Source of the DNA: Turbatrix aceti
Lineage: Eukaryota; Nematoda; Chromadorea; Rhabditida; Panagrolaimidae
DNA: 64,000 nt
Direction of reading: 5' to 3'
NCBI GenBank assembly: GCA_963969345.1
Contig: OZ017766.1
Coordinates: 1,426,001-1,490,000, forward strand
Below the pieces are notes generated by a model. It was not told where the DNA came from. It ran no database searches and saw only the letters and a program-made list of their open reading frames with translations. The position numbers and the translations under genes are program-made. Position 1 is the first letter of the stretch, and every line of letters starts with the position of its first letter. Below are positions 35,000 through 47,091 of the stretch, piece by piece.

Positions 35000-37900
35000 G
35001 TTTATGAATCTGGCTGAACGAAGACGACTGATGTGTCAACGAGGGCGACAAAAGTCTGATCCATTGATATCGGGTATAAATACTCTTCCCGGGTAGGGGA
35101 TCCTCAGAAGGCGGTGCACTGCAGGTCATAGCGAGAGATCGTTGTTGTCGGCCTGTAGCGCCAAGAGCAGGAGAAGCGCCCCAAGGCAAAACATTGCGCT
35201 GCGCAAGGGAGGGGGAGGCGCGCGCGCTAGATATCCATCCGTCCGCCGCCGTGGTTGGTAGTAGGTAGCATCGTTTTGTTATGCTAGCAGCCGCTGATCT
35301 CTTTTTTTACTTCTTCTTCTAATTGGGATTGTTTTTTGGGATTTGGACAAAATAACATGGAGAAAACAAAACTCAAGAAAGAGGCAAAAAAGATATACCT
35401 TTTGCAGGAGTAAATTCGAAATCCAGCATGTTGCGTACAACATGCAGATTACTTGGCTGTTTGTTGTCGTGCTATTTCCCCTGTTTTGAGCTTCAATAAA
35501 CCAAATAATGCCAGCAACTCACGGAAATGACGGTACAGGTGACCCAGGTGCGCAAGTTGTTTTTTTACGTCAACAAATGTATTTTCTTCCCATGCAACAT
35601 TTTTTGGTACTAGGTGGCATAATGGCACGTTGCCGGCATCCTCTTGCACCAGTTTTTATAATTTTGCACAAAAACATCCATGCACCTTCCTTCTTGTATC
35701 CTTGCTTTGTTCTGTCTGCCGACATCCGGTTTCTTTCCTCTTGTTTTTCATTCTTGCTAGAATAACCTGATGAATATCAAAAAGAAATCTGCCCAAAAAT
35801 CCCAAAATCATGCATTATCTTCAATTGACACCAGTGGAATTTCTTTTTTTTCTGTTGTGGCAGGAAATAAATTTATCGAGTTTCTTCTGCAGAGGGGATT
35901 TTTTCATTAGATGTTTTTTTACTGATCATTTTGGAAATTAGTTTTGCATGTAACAATAATTTTTCTTTTTAAATATATGGGTTTAACGGAACAGCAGCCT
36001 AATCTAGCCGAACTGGAAAACCGAAAACGTTCTTCGGAGTATGAAAGTGTCTGGGCCCTCATCTCTGATCTGGGCATAGGTTGTGAGATTTGAGTACAAT
36101 CAGCAAAATTTTAGAATTGTCTGCCAGTTGGCCCAATACAATACGAAATTAGCAAACTACCGGCGACTTGTTGTTCCAGGCGTGACACCAACATCACATA
36201 AGTGATAGGTTCGTTCAAAAAAACTCCGATGCACATATTTGTTATGAAACAAGTTCCACGGCATGGTAATAAATTTTGTAGAACAAGTTTATCGGATGTC
36301 TTGTATTTTTTGGTGAATTGTAGTATTTCCCGTGAATTTTAAGCATAATAATAAATCATCATCCACAATTTTTTCTCGTTCTCTTTTTCTCTCAACCAAC
36401 TTGTTTAAAAAATTATCACACTATTTTTTACCATGTATGAACCAATTATTTTTTACAAGCTGCAAGATTTGCAAAAACCGCCAGACTAATCATCCGTTTT
36501 TCCGCGGCTTAACCAGACTTTTTTCTTTTTTTCCGTGGATGCACGCACGACCAGCTCTGTTTTAGGTAGGTCGAGTTGATATGTGCGTCTGCCAAGGGAT
36601 ACAGGGTGTTGGATGAAGTGATAACAATCTGATTGCATTTGATTTGAAAAAATAACATTATTCTTTTTTTTTGTCCATGGATTTATGGATTTGCTGCCAC
36701 CCATGCAAGCGAATGAGCGAGATGTCACGACAGCAAGGGGGCAAGAGAGAAAGCAGGATAACATCGCGAAATCGCTTCGAGGGATGGCGGATGCCAACCA
36801 ATCATTTCACAGATTTCAACGACAATAACTGTCATCGGATGGGCGCGGTAATGGAAAATGAATGACTACGAAGTGGAAAAAACACTGATATACGGGAAAT
36901 GAGCACATACAAAAAAAATATCTTCAATTGTTTTTCCTTTTCTTGATGGGAAACTTTCGCTCATACGGCAACATAATTGATTTTTTGGCGGATGAATTGT
37001 GGACGAATTCATATTTCTATTTATTGGTTATCCCAGATGCCCATAAATTCATAATTTGAAAAAAAAAATGCGACAAAAAAACCAGGACCCTGTAGAAAAA
37101 TCTGTCTCATTGAATTATCATCGATAGTGGGAAGTAGAAAAAGTTGTAAAAACAAAGGTGTCACCCGATTTTTTGTTTAATGACGAATTACGCATATTTT
37201 ACGAAATCCCACCCCGCCACCGCACTTCATCCATCCTCCAACAGGTTGTGATTGTTCGTTCGGCTTTAGTCCAGAGATCCAATCCCGTCCACACACGTGC
37301 AGACAGGCGATGAAAAGATCTCCGCCATCGTCACGGTTACCAAACCGGCCTCAAGCTGCTCGTGATCCTGCTGTAATGCGAGACTCAGAGGTATGATCAA
37401 TCAGCACGCGAGACGGGATTCTGTTGGCTCGGGCTTTGGTTTTGACAAGCTGGTGTTATGATCTGGGAACCATCATAAATTACACATACTACACACTGGA
37501 GGAAAAAAATACGCAAAAGTGTGAAATACTGATTTTTTTTATTTAAAAAATTTCCGTTAACAACCCTTGAATGCGGTCATAATTTATTCATGCAACTTTT
37601 ATTTTTGGTCTGACAACCTTCTTGCATAAAAGAACAATGCCACCGATTACAGCCCCAAAACAAATCACTACCGCCCCAACGCCAAGGTTAAAATATCCAA
37701 GTTATTGTAAATAATGCCAGATAACTTTCTGCCTTCGACGTGGAGTTCCGGAAATTCTCGATTGAACGTGTTACACGAGCGCATCAGAAGCTGCCAATGA
37801 TGATTTGCTGGAATTTGCTTCTTTTCACCATGGAAACATTTGTGTGTAGCAAAGTACGACCTCCGTGATTTTTCGTATCAGAATATATCCGTTGTCTAAA

Positions 37901-39861
37901 ACTGGCATTCCAAAGTAGTGAGTGCATTTTACGTTTTTTTAGTGGCACAATAGCAGCGCAGACAGTTTTTAACGACATCAAATCCATCCATGCCCTTTGT
38001 TCCCAGTGGACCAGTCGGAATGGCCTGCAGGTTCCAAAAAAATAATTAGACGCAATGGCCCATATGCAAACCAACCAACATCCGGCTGGCTGTAATCGAC
38101 ATTTCCTTGATGCGCGCCGCTTCTGGCCTCGTCAACCAATATTGTCCAGCACATTTGGGTGATATGCTTCATTCCACAAAAACAGACACTCAGGCGCTCT
38201 GTGCGTATTGGGTAATTGAACTTTCCCTTGAGGATTTCATGGCCCTATTCTGTCGCTCTGCAAGATTACACTGCATCCGGTACGACCAGAGTAGCAGTGC
38301 TACTACTGGCGGGCAAATGGCTCAAGTTCGGTCGCCGCAGCACTGGTCGCCTCAGTTTTCGTCCTTGTCGTTTTTCCTTTTTCTGTCAATTGGCCCCAGG
38401 CTCTGTATGCGGTGGTTGTGGCCATGCAGAAGGAACCACTCAAGGCTATACTTTGCTATCACAGTTTGTCGTGTATTCATCATCGATTCCGACATGCTTA
38501 ACTTTTTTGCATTTGTCGGGTTAATAAAAAAAAGTCCAGCCAGCTCGACCGGTTAAAGTGCCTCGCGTACCTTAACTTTCCGCGAGTCATAAAAAATGTA
38601 CGATTTCAGGTATCCCTTCCCGTTTGTGTGCGTCTACGACCGGTGAAATACTAAAAATGCCAACGAACGCTTCAGCGTGCTTCCAAACAGCTGGCGGTGG
38701 GTTGTTTGAGCTACAACTTGTATGTACCTGTCTTGCCTCTCTCCCGGTGCCATGGCGGGGTTCCCTGTTTGTATATTTATGCTTTGATGCCTTAAATACT
38801 TTTTGGAGGTAGAAATTGACTTCGAAAGTGGCCGGCATAAAAATGATCACGGGGCCGCAAAAGAATCGTCAAAGTAGGTCACTTGTTTCACACTGGCGTA
38901 AAGCCTTCCTTATCCCCTTACCCCTGTACCGTTTTGTGACTCTTAGGCACAGTTCCAAGTCCACCCAAGTCAATCCCAATCATCGTCGCCTGTCTGCCTC
39001 CTTGGAATAAAGACGGTTTACGACCATGCAACGCAACCCCCTGCCGCTAACTGCCTTGCCGTAGCATATTTTGGTGATTTCATGCATTACAAAACAAGTA
39101 AACTCGCACTTGTCGCCCTTTCTGGATCGTCTTCCTCTTTTGCTCCTCATTTGCAGCGTAAGACAATGTCCCTGAACGGTGGAGAGAGGAGCGATAGAAG
39201 GACACTCAAACCAACGGCTTTGACCTTTCCGGTGACATTGCCCAATTTGTTCTTTCCCTGATGCGTAAAAAAAGAATCTCGTCTCCTCGTGCATTATCCC
39301 CGTGCCCCCTTTGACTCGTAAAACAGCCTGGTGGTAAACCGTCCTCGTTGGAACAATCTCGTTTTCTTTGTTATCCCGGTGTTGTAGGGGACATTTTTAC
39401 GAGTTTGTCTTGAATCATTCAGGTTGTTGCATAATTCCTGGCTGGTTGGACACGTTAAAATATTTTTTCACGGTTTTTCGTTTTTTTTACTTTTTCACAC
39501 AAAAAATATTTGGACGCATTAATCATCTGTCATTTGGTCTAATAATACGACATTTTTTTAAACATTCCATCTTTATAAATTTTTTAAACAGTTCAAAGCC
39601 AGGAAAAACTAGTTTTTCCTTATTTGTACGTTTCCTGATGAGAAAAAAACATGCTTTGCGCTCTCGGGACCGTATTTCGACAAAATTAGGATATTCGTAC
39701 CAAAAGCCCCCAAAACGCGCTCGGAAAAACGATAATTTGCAATCAAAGCTGTTTTTTGTCCGTTCCCTGTTCAATCTAAAACTGACCATTTCAATTTCCT
39801 TTGGGACCCTAGACACTCATCAATTTCAGGAACATCAATTCTCAACATCAAGCCGTCTACC
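35000..39861. other. 4.9-kb gene-free region between cuticlin and calcyphosin genes
   Basis: Divergent promoters at the ends. Inside are AT-rich tracts with scattered short frames (for example 36332-36565 and 38107-38556) that show no conserved domain, signal or splicing. TTTCAG at about 39825-39830 precedes the calcyphosin ATG by about 30 bp and may be a trans-splice or 5' UTR acceptor. Confidence 0.5.
35075..35082 (-). promoter_or_regulatory. TATA-like box of cuticlin gene
   Basis: TATTTATA on the minus strand, 76 bp upstream of the start codon. Confidence 0.5.
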
Positions 39862-40522
39862 ATGTCCGAGGCAGACGTAAAGACAAAAGCCGAACGCGAG
39901 CTGCGAACAGCCAAAGACCCCATCGAGAAGCTTCGCTACAAACTGCTCACGCGGGGGGCATCGGGTATCAAGGAATTCGGACGCCTCTTTCGTCGTCTCG
40001 ATGAAAACAAGAACAGCACGCTGAGCAAGGCCGAGCTCGGTCGCCTCATCGCGCAGCTCAAGCTGGGGTACAGCGATGCCGAGATCGGCACGGTCTTCGC
40101 CGTCATGGACAAGGACGGCTCGGGGGAGGTGTCTTTTGACGAGTTTTTGCTCGCTCTTCGTGTAAGTTGGCCTCGACTAAACTTTTTAAGCTCAGCTAAA
40201 AATTCTTCAGCCCCCCTTAAACGAGTGCCGTCTCTCGCTCATCGACAAGGCCTTCCAGAAGCTGGACAAGACAGGGGACGGCGTGGTGACGTCAGACGAC
40301 CTCAAGGACACGTACAACCACACCAAGCACCCCAAGTTCGTCACCGGTCAGTGGTCAAAGGAGGAGGTGCTCAAGGAGTTCCTCAAGAACTTTGAAATCG
40401 GCGGTCACGTGGATGGCATCGTAACCCGCGAGGAGTTCATCAATTACTACTCCGGCATCAGCGCAGCCATCGATACGGACGTCTACTTTGACCTCATGAT
40501 GCGCAATGCGTGGAAGCTCTGA
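39862..40522 (+). CDS. CAPSL: Calcyphosin-like EF-hand calcium-binding protein
   Basis: Two exons, 39862-40161 and 40211-40522, phase 0, 203 aa, close to the usual length of about 190-210. Calcyphosin hallmarks: DPIEKLRYKLLTRGASGIKE near the N-terminus, then EF-hand loops DENKNSTLSKAE, DKDGSGEVSFDE and DKTGDGVVTSDD, with a degenerate fourth loop (GGHVDGIVTREE). ISAAIDTDVYFDLMMRNAW at the C-terminus is typical of the family. It is a cytosolic calcium sensor whose targets are poorly known. A poly(A) signal is at 40788. Confidence 0.93.
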
Positions 40523-41056
40523 CCAGACTCTGTTGGATCATGTAATGCCGTGGCAACCCCAAAAACTGCTTGTTTTGACTAAAAAGAGGAGTTCCCGTTT
40601 GATTTTTCCTTTTCGCGCTTCGGGAAGGGCCTCGAGAGATACAAATCCATCGACAGCCGCTGCCACCATCCAATGCATGCATGCATGGCGCGCACAATTC
40701 AATCCCACTCTCCCATGTTTGTCTGGTTCCTATTTATGGCTTTTTGTTCGTTACACCCCCGCAACACTGCTACTTAATTTGAATTTGAATAAAAGATGAT
40801 CCACAATTGACTGAAAATGAAACCCGCACGCTTTCCGAATTTCGGGTTCTGCTCAAAACACATTTTTAAACATTATTTTATGTGACCGAATCACGAAAAA
40901 AAGCAACAAACCGACAAAAATCACATGCAAAGTATAAAAAACACAAAAAAAGCGCCGAGGATCGAGAGACAAAGTATGACGATGACGATCAGGAAGACAG
41001 AAGCACAGCAACAAAAAAACAACCATGCAGTTCATTACTGAGGCACGCAAAGAACT
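40523..41056. other. Convergent 3' region of calcyphosin and CCT2 genes
   Basis: About 530 bp shared by the two 3' UTRs. Nothing else seen. Confidence 0.5.
40788..40793 (+). terminator. Polyadenylation signal of calcyphosin gene
   Basis: AATAAA about 265 bp after the stop codon. Confidence 0.5.
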
Positions 41057-42846
41057 TTAGCACGGTCGATTATCCTGGGTTCGAGGTCGGGGAGCACACT
41101 TAATGATGTCATCAACGCGCAGAATCTGTTCGGCAGCCTCGGTAGCGGAGCCGATCATGCAGTACTTGACCATGAAAGATTCATAAATGCCGGCTTCGAT
41201 GACGTCGATCATGGTGCCATTTTCGATTTCTGAAAAAAAACTGTAACTCTTTTGCAGAACGCATAAACCATACCGATGCCAACATGGTGGTTGCCTTGAG
41301 CGTGCTCGGCACGGATCCTTGAGACCAGGTCAGCGCTGTCCAGACCAGCATTGTCAGCGATGATGGTCGGAAGCTGGAGGAGAGCGCGACCATAGGCTTC
41401 GACAGCCAGAGATTCTTTGCCGGGCACTTTCTGTGCTTCGGAGAGAACCGCGGTAGCCATGAGAATTTCGGACGCACCGGCGCCGGGGATCGTACGAGCA
41501 TCCCGGACGTGAGTTGTCAGAACGCAGAGAGCGTCGTGCAGAGATCGCTCGGCTTCATCCAGGATCTGCTGGGTCGCACCGCGGATAACGATTGAGCAGG
41601 CCTCTCCTAAACGCAAAAACACTGTTAAACACACCACTTTCAAAAAAACCAACCCTTGGGAACACCGCTGAATCGCAGAAGCTCGTCTTCGCCGATTGTA
41701 ACCATCTCGATGAGATCGCACTTGCCGAGCTGAACAGTCTCGGGTGAATCAAAGGTCGAAACAATTTCACCGCCCAGGACGAGGGCAAGCTGTTCGATGC
41801 CTTCGAAGTCGGCGTGCTCGATGGCCATGATCTTGGCATCGGCGAACAGCTGCTCGGGGTAGTTGTAGATGAGCTGGCGGTTGATGAAGACGTTGATGTT
41901 GTGCCCGATGATCTTGTCGACCTTGTCCTTCATCTTTTTCTTCTCTGCGGCCTCGATTTCTGCGATTTTCGCCACGGAATCGACGCGAACTTTGCTGGCG
42001 AAGACCTTGATCTTGTCAGTGTCCATCGGCGTGTTTGCAATCAGAATTCTGGCATTTTCGACCCGCTGCGGCTGGAAAAGGCCTGGCTTCTTCTCGAGCA
42101 GGAATCCGTCGTCAAGATAAGAGTCTTCAAGCGACGAGCCGAGCTTCTTGATGATCTGGATAGCGTCGAGGTCGCCAGAACCCTTGAGTCGGAGGACTGC
42201 ATCCACGGCGAGCTTTGAGAAGTGTTCCTTGTGCTGAGAGAGGATCTTGGAGCTCAGAGTCGTCCTTGCGATGCAGAGCAGGTCGTCGCGAAAGCTCGCT
42301 TCTTCGGACTGGCTCGAAGCCTCACGCAGCGCAGTTTTGGCGATGTCAAGACCTTTCCGGTAGCCAGTAATGATGGTCTGAGGGTGGAGATGCTTGTCGA
42401 TCAACTTTTCAGCTTCCCGTAGCAGCTCGGCAGCCAGTACGGTGACAGACGTGGTGCCGTCGCCGACTTCGTTGTCCTGGGTCATGGACATGGCTGAACA
42501 TTACTACTAGTAAGTCCGATCCCCTGCCAAAATAAAACACAACTCACAAACAAGAACTTTGGCAGCTGGGTTGTCCACACCAATGGACTTCAGAATGGTC
42601 GCGCCGTCATTGGTAACCTGGACGTTCTGGAAGTCACCTTGCCCACTGACGAGAATTTTGTCCTTAAAAACCAGAGTTTACATATAGAACCAAGGAAATG
42701 TCACCAAACCAACTCACCATGCCCTTGGGTCCAAGCGTTGACTTGACGAGATCGCCGATGGCAATCGCGCCGACGAAGTTGGACATACGAGCTGTCTCGC
42801 CCCGCTCCTGTTCCGCATTTTCCTTGAGGACACGGATGGGAATCAT
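41057..42846 (-). CDS. cct-2: Chaperonin CCT/TRiC subunit beta
   Basis: Exons 42846-42718, 42662-42548, 42493-41654, 41606-41274 and 41229-41057; 529 aa against about 535 in animals. Group II chaperonin motifs: [11 protein letters not shown] and [18 protein letters not shown] in the ATP site, [82 protein letters not shown], and the beta-specific end NRPC. CCT folds actin, tubulin and other proteins in the cytosol as a hetero-octameric double ring. The gene starts 267 bp downstream of the F-box gene on the same strand. The third intron uses a GTTGG donor. Confidence 0.96.
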
Positions 42847-43113
42847 GTTTAATAATCCACAACAAACAAAAGCAGGGTTAAAGAGTTGCCGTGGGTGAAA
42901 ACAGGCGATAGGCTAAACAAGAGAAAGTCGCAGAACCTCATCGAACATTCGTTGCATTTAGGATTCTTCTTTCGTGCCGAGAGCACCCCAAGCAGTGGAA
43001 AATCAAAAACGCGCGTTTTACAATAAAATATCTTATTTTACAGTTTGACCAACCGTTGATACCACAATTTATTGCATTCAATAAAACTCAATTTATTAAC
43101 AATCAATTTATAA

Positions 43114-44733
43114 TCACAAAAGACCCATGAGACTGCTCAGCACCCGAAAGATTCCGGAAAACAGCATTTTGTGTTGTGTGGTTTCTGAAAATGATCAACA
43201 ACAGTAAAACTGAATAGTATTAGCAAATACGCACCTATGTTTACCATATGCGTGGACGAATACTGCACCAAGCGTTCGATAGTGAATAGAATCCAAGGAT
43301 CCAAGATTTCGTAATCGGGTGAATCGGTTATTGCATCCACTACACTAACGAAAACGGCAGCAATGACGTCCGGAGCTTCCGCGAATTCATAGCACGCAGT
43401 CAGGATGATATCCGTGATTTCTTCCCAGTTGTTGATGTGGATGCGTACTTGCACGAAGAGTTGAAAGGCTGCGGGAACATTGATGCAGAAAAACGCGAAG
43501 GTAGTCAGTTCCCAAGAACCGGGCGTTGCTAAAACAATACAAAAAGTGACTAGAATTGTACATCTTGCTTAAAAAACTTACTAGTAATCATTTCAAACAT
43601 TTGAAAAATCTCCCGCCGGCTGAACCTTTCGTTCTGAGTATAGTTGAATTCGATAAGCGAACGGAGGTTTTGGGACATCTTTGCCAAAGCCGACGTTCCC
43701 GGTTCCTGTTTTGAGCAGTTCGTGTTCAAAAACAAATTCAACGAATCTGAAACTGATATTAGTCAGAAAACAAATGGTAGACAAAAAAACATACCTGGAT
43801 CGTAGGCGTCAAGATGGTAGCAAGAAAGTCCGATCACAAAAAAACTGACTTTCCTCGTTTCCCGAAGTGTTCTTGCAACAGCGAACAGACGTTGTCCCCG
43901 GTTTGTCGGTCCAACAAGGTTTAGGAACACCAAGCGATAGAAAGTGACGGCGTAGGTAAATTCGAGTTGACCGGAAGAAAAGCGTGTTCGAATGCCGTCA
44001 ACAACGTAGGCCAGCCAAGGTTCTGCTTTGGCGAACAGACAATCCAAAAACTTCTCCAGCATGTTTTTTTCAACAAGACTCGATCGAAGGACCGTAAAAA
44101 AGGAATCCCATTCGAAGGTCGCGAACGTGGCCACAAAACGCTTAAGCATGAACTGGACCACAAATTCATAATCAAAAGAAAGCAAGAACTTAGTCAGTAC
44201 TAAAAAGAGAAAACTTGGCCTAAAAACGGGAAAAAAGTAGGCCTACCTTGAAAAACATGCATGTCCGATGAAAGCCGAAACCGAGGTGACAACAGGAAGC
44301 TTTTCACAAGCTGGTAGTTGGTTTTGTTCGTAAGAGCGTAGGCAACGAGACTTTCACAGTCAAGAGATTCAACGATGCGAAACCGAAGTTCGAGTGGCAA
44401 GTTGTCCAACGGGCGGATCTCTGACGACGACGGATAAAAGGTACCGTAAAAAGCATTTGACAGACGATTGAACACTTCTCCTTCACCAAATGACAACCGC
44501 TTCTTCCATTTGGTCGCTAAAAAGGTGCAAAAATGCAATACAGGCAGTTACGGTTTCAAAAACGAACAAAATAGGCCAAAAACCACAAAAAATGAAAAAG
44601 AATAAACTCACTAGTTTTAACAATGGACGAGCGAACACCGAAGAAATCAAACAATTTAGTCTGAAAATGAAGCAAAAAGTATAAAAACAACAGCAAAACA
44701 GCATACCTGATGCACAACAGCAGTAGGAGCCAT
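43114..44733 (-). CDS. F-box protein, possibly FBXO47/PROM-1-like
   Basis: Seven exons: 44733-44707, 44660-44612, 44516-44247, 44199-43795, 43746-43582, 43528-43235 and 43184-43114, with consistent phases; 426 aa. The third exon contains an F-box-like stretch (PLDNLPLELRFRIVESL, then ESLVAYALTNKTNYQLV). The rest is helical. The length, single N-terminal F-box and the FLNLVGPT motif resemble animal FBXO47 (C. elegans PROM-1), which works with SCF ligases in meiosis, but similarity is weak outside the F-box and I assign this from memory of the family. Start codons of this gene and the next plus-strand gene are only 386 bp apart. Confidence 0.6.
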
Positions 44734-45119
44734 GTCCAGGAGAAAAATGACAGCTTATGGGAAAAAAACTGATGGGAGCGTTCCCATACAGTATCCATGA
44801 TCGCAGAAGTCGTAATCAGAAACGGGGCAATGCCGCCAAAAGTAATACTACGACAGAAATAAGAGACGATAAAACCGTTACTTATGTACAATATATTTTG
44901 GAATCAAAGAGTAACGTTTTCTTTCGGACGCTTGGCGTTGTGCGCGCAACCATCAAATTTTATGCTCACGCATTTTTTTGGCGTGCGTGCTTTTGGCACC
45001 TCAGTCTTGCTTCATTCCCTCGTATTCGATTCGCTTGTTCTGCATTTTCGTTTTCCTTGCCCGCGATATTGCTATAATTGCTCGATTTTATCAATTACCT
45101 ACATTTTTGTTACAGCAAG
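44734..45119. promoter_or_regulatory. Bidirectional promoter region
   Basis: 386 bp between divergent start codons (44733 minus, 45120 plus). A TTTTGTTACAG acceptor 5 bp before the plus-strand ATG suggests trans-splicing or a 5' UTR intron. No TATA box stands out. Confidence 0.55.
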
Positions 45120-46792
45120 ATGATGCACCGGGTGTTCGCACCGGTGGAGATTCTGCTTCCCTCACTGCAACACAAGCACCCCGTCGTTATCTATGATTCC
45201 AAGCGCTACCCCGGACGTTCTTCGGAATGGTTTTACCACAAACTAAATCGGCGCACCGAGACCCTCGTATATCGATGCGTGAGGTGCAAATCGGTCAACG
45301 AGAAGTCAAAACGATCCGGATCGGGCAGTCTTGGTGTTCCCGCTCGCATTTACATCTACAACAATCAGTTTATCACTGATCCTGATATTCCCATTGGACA
45401 GCATATTTGCAACTTTGAATCAAATCCGGAGACGTTGACAAGCAATGTCTATGCGAAAAGGGCGATTTTGGAGGCGCATATGGACATGCGCGAGAACCCG
45501 GAACGTCCCATGGCCAAATACGCCAAGATGCTTGCCCTCTTTGACGACGACAATTCACGTTACGGTGAGTTGGAGGGTTTTTGGGATGAAAAGTGCATTG
45601 AAACTTGTGTTTTTTATAAAAAAGTTAACAAGTTTACCCACTTTCTAATTTTTACCCCGTTTTTGTGTATTTTTGATATTCATTGCTCAATTTTAGCTCA
45701 TTTGGACAAATCGGTCAAGCGGGAAGCACAAACAATCCTCAACCAGGTCGGCAGTGGCTTCAACGCCCGAAAACGAGGTCTCATGATCAACTTTCAAGTG
45801 GGCAAAAGACGAAAGCAACTCGAAGAAGAAGGTCACACCTTTGACGACGCCGAACTCGTCGTTGAGACACTCGGGCATGTTGAATCCGAGATGGGAGGTG
45901 ACATCAAGCCCGAAGTTCCTGAACCGTCCACTAATGTCGATATCATGACTGTCGATGACTCTGCTCCGACTCCGACTACCGCCAGTAGTGCGCCCAGAAC
46001 GAGGTCAACGACGGCCGCCCTGAGGCTGACGCTGGCGCCTTCGACGATGGCGTCTCTGCCAGCGATGCCGTCGTCAAAAACCACGGAAGCGACGCCTGAG
46101 GCCGTCGCTGCTGCCGCTGCGAGGTCCAACGCCGCCGCTGCTTCGTCGTCGTCGTCGAGCACGGATAGGAAGACCGGGGCGTTCCTCTGTGGCGCAAAGA
46201 ACTGTACGAGTGTTTTCAAGGTACCGGCAAGTCGGACGAGACATCGCTCACGGGTGCACCCCCAATTGGTCTTCATGGATACCGTAGACGACATTTATGT
46301 TTATAGGTCAGTTTTTTTGCCCTGAAATGACGTTGTGACGGCTTTGATTGTAGGAAACTTCTGGAATCGTGCAATGTCGATAGCACTCACGTTACAAATG
46401 ATCTTCAACTCCCGACTGCCCTCCCTAACTACGGAATCTCCGATTTAGGTTCCGTAGACGTCGACTACGCGGACTACACCCAGACCGAGCGCTTTGTCTC
46501 CAACGCGCAAAACATGATGGCCTATCTCTCGACGATTGCCAGCAACATGACGATGATGCCCGAGCTGCAGGACGAATTTTGCAGCGACTTTCAGGCCTTG
46601 CTGCAGAAGTACGCCCATCACTTCGACATTGATCCTTCCGAATTTTCAATAATTGGCCCGGCCCCCGTCGCTGCGTCGGACGCGAATACTTCCGTTCTCG
46701 AAATGAGTGCTGACGAGGAGGAAAACGACGATGCGGTGGCTGTAGACGAGGTTCCGACAGAGAACGCCGCAGATACCGTCGTTCCAGCGTGA
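45120..46792 (+). CDS. Zinc-finger protein: FLYWCH-like domain plus C2H2 finger
   Basis: Exons 45120-45564, 45697-46306 and 46354-46792; 497 aa. The N-terminal 100 residues have the FLYWCH-like order: VVIYDSKRY, WFYHKLNRR, VYRCVRCK (Cys pair), ARIYIYNN, GQHIC (His/Cys pair). The middle is Ala/Ser/Thr-rich and likely disordered. A single C2H2-type finger follows (CGAKNC then RTRHRSRVH). The C-terminal 150 residues are acidic. The layout suggests a DNA-binding regulatory protein; target unknown. FLYWCH domains are also carried by MULE transposases, including the fragment at 2542-3468, so descent from a transposase is possible but unproven. Confidence 0.7.
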
Positions 46793-47091
46793 CATGGGTC
46801 TGTTTATCGGTCGGCATTCATCTCGTTTCTCCCACTCCTCCCGCTTCGTCCTAATTTGTTTGTATCCCCGTAGTTACCGTATCTCTTGTATTTTCTTTTT
46901 TTGTTGTTTTTAATTCATAATTTGGGGCGTGTTTCTAGGGGAACCGAAGGTGTTGTTTTTTGTTGCTGATTATTTGTAAGAAACGATATCACTTGTGTGT
47001 AGGCTATAAAAGGTCGCGTTCGTGGGACTTTGGGTTTTCCGATCCCAAATGTAAAGTTTAAGTTTTTTGTATCGATAAATGCAGTTTTCGA

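Noticed and set aside
41070..41085. GGTTCGAGG as a tRNA T-arm
   Set aside because: It lies in CCT2 coding sequence (PRPRTQ) and has no acceptor or anticodon arms around it.
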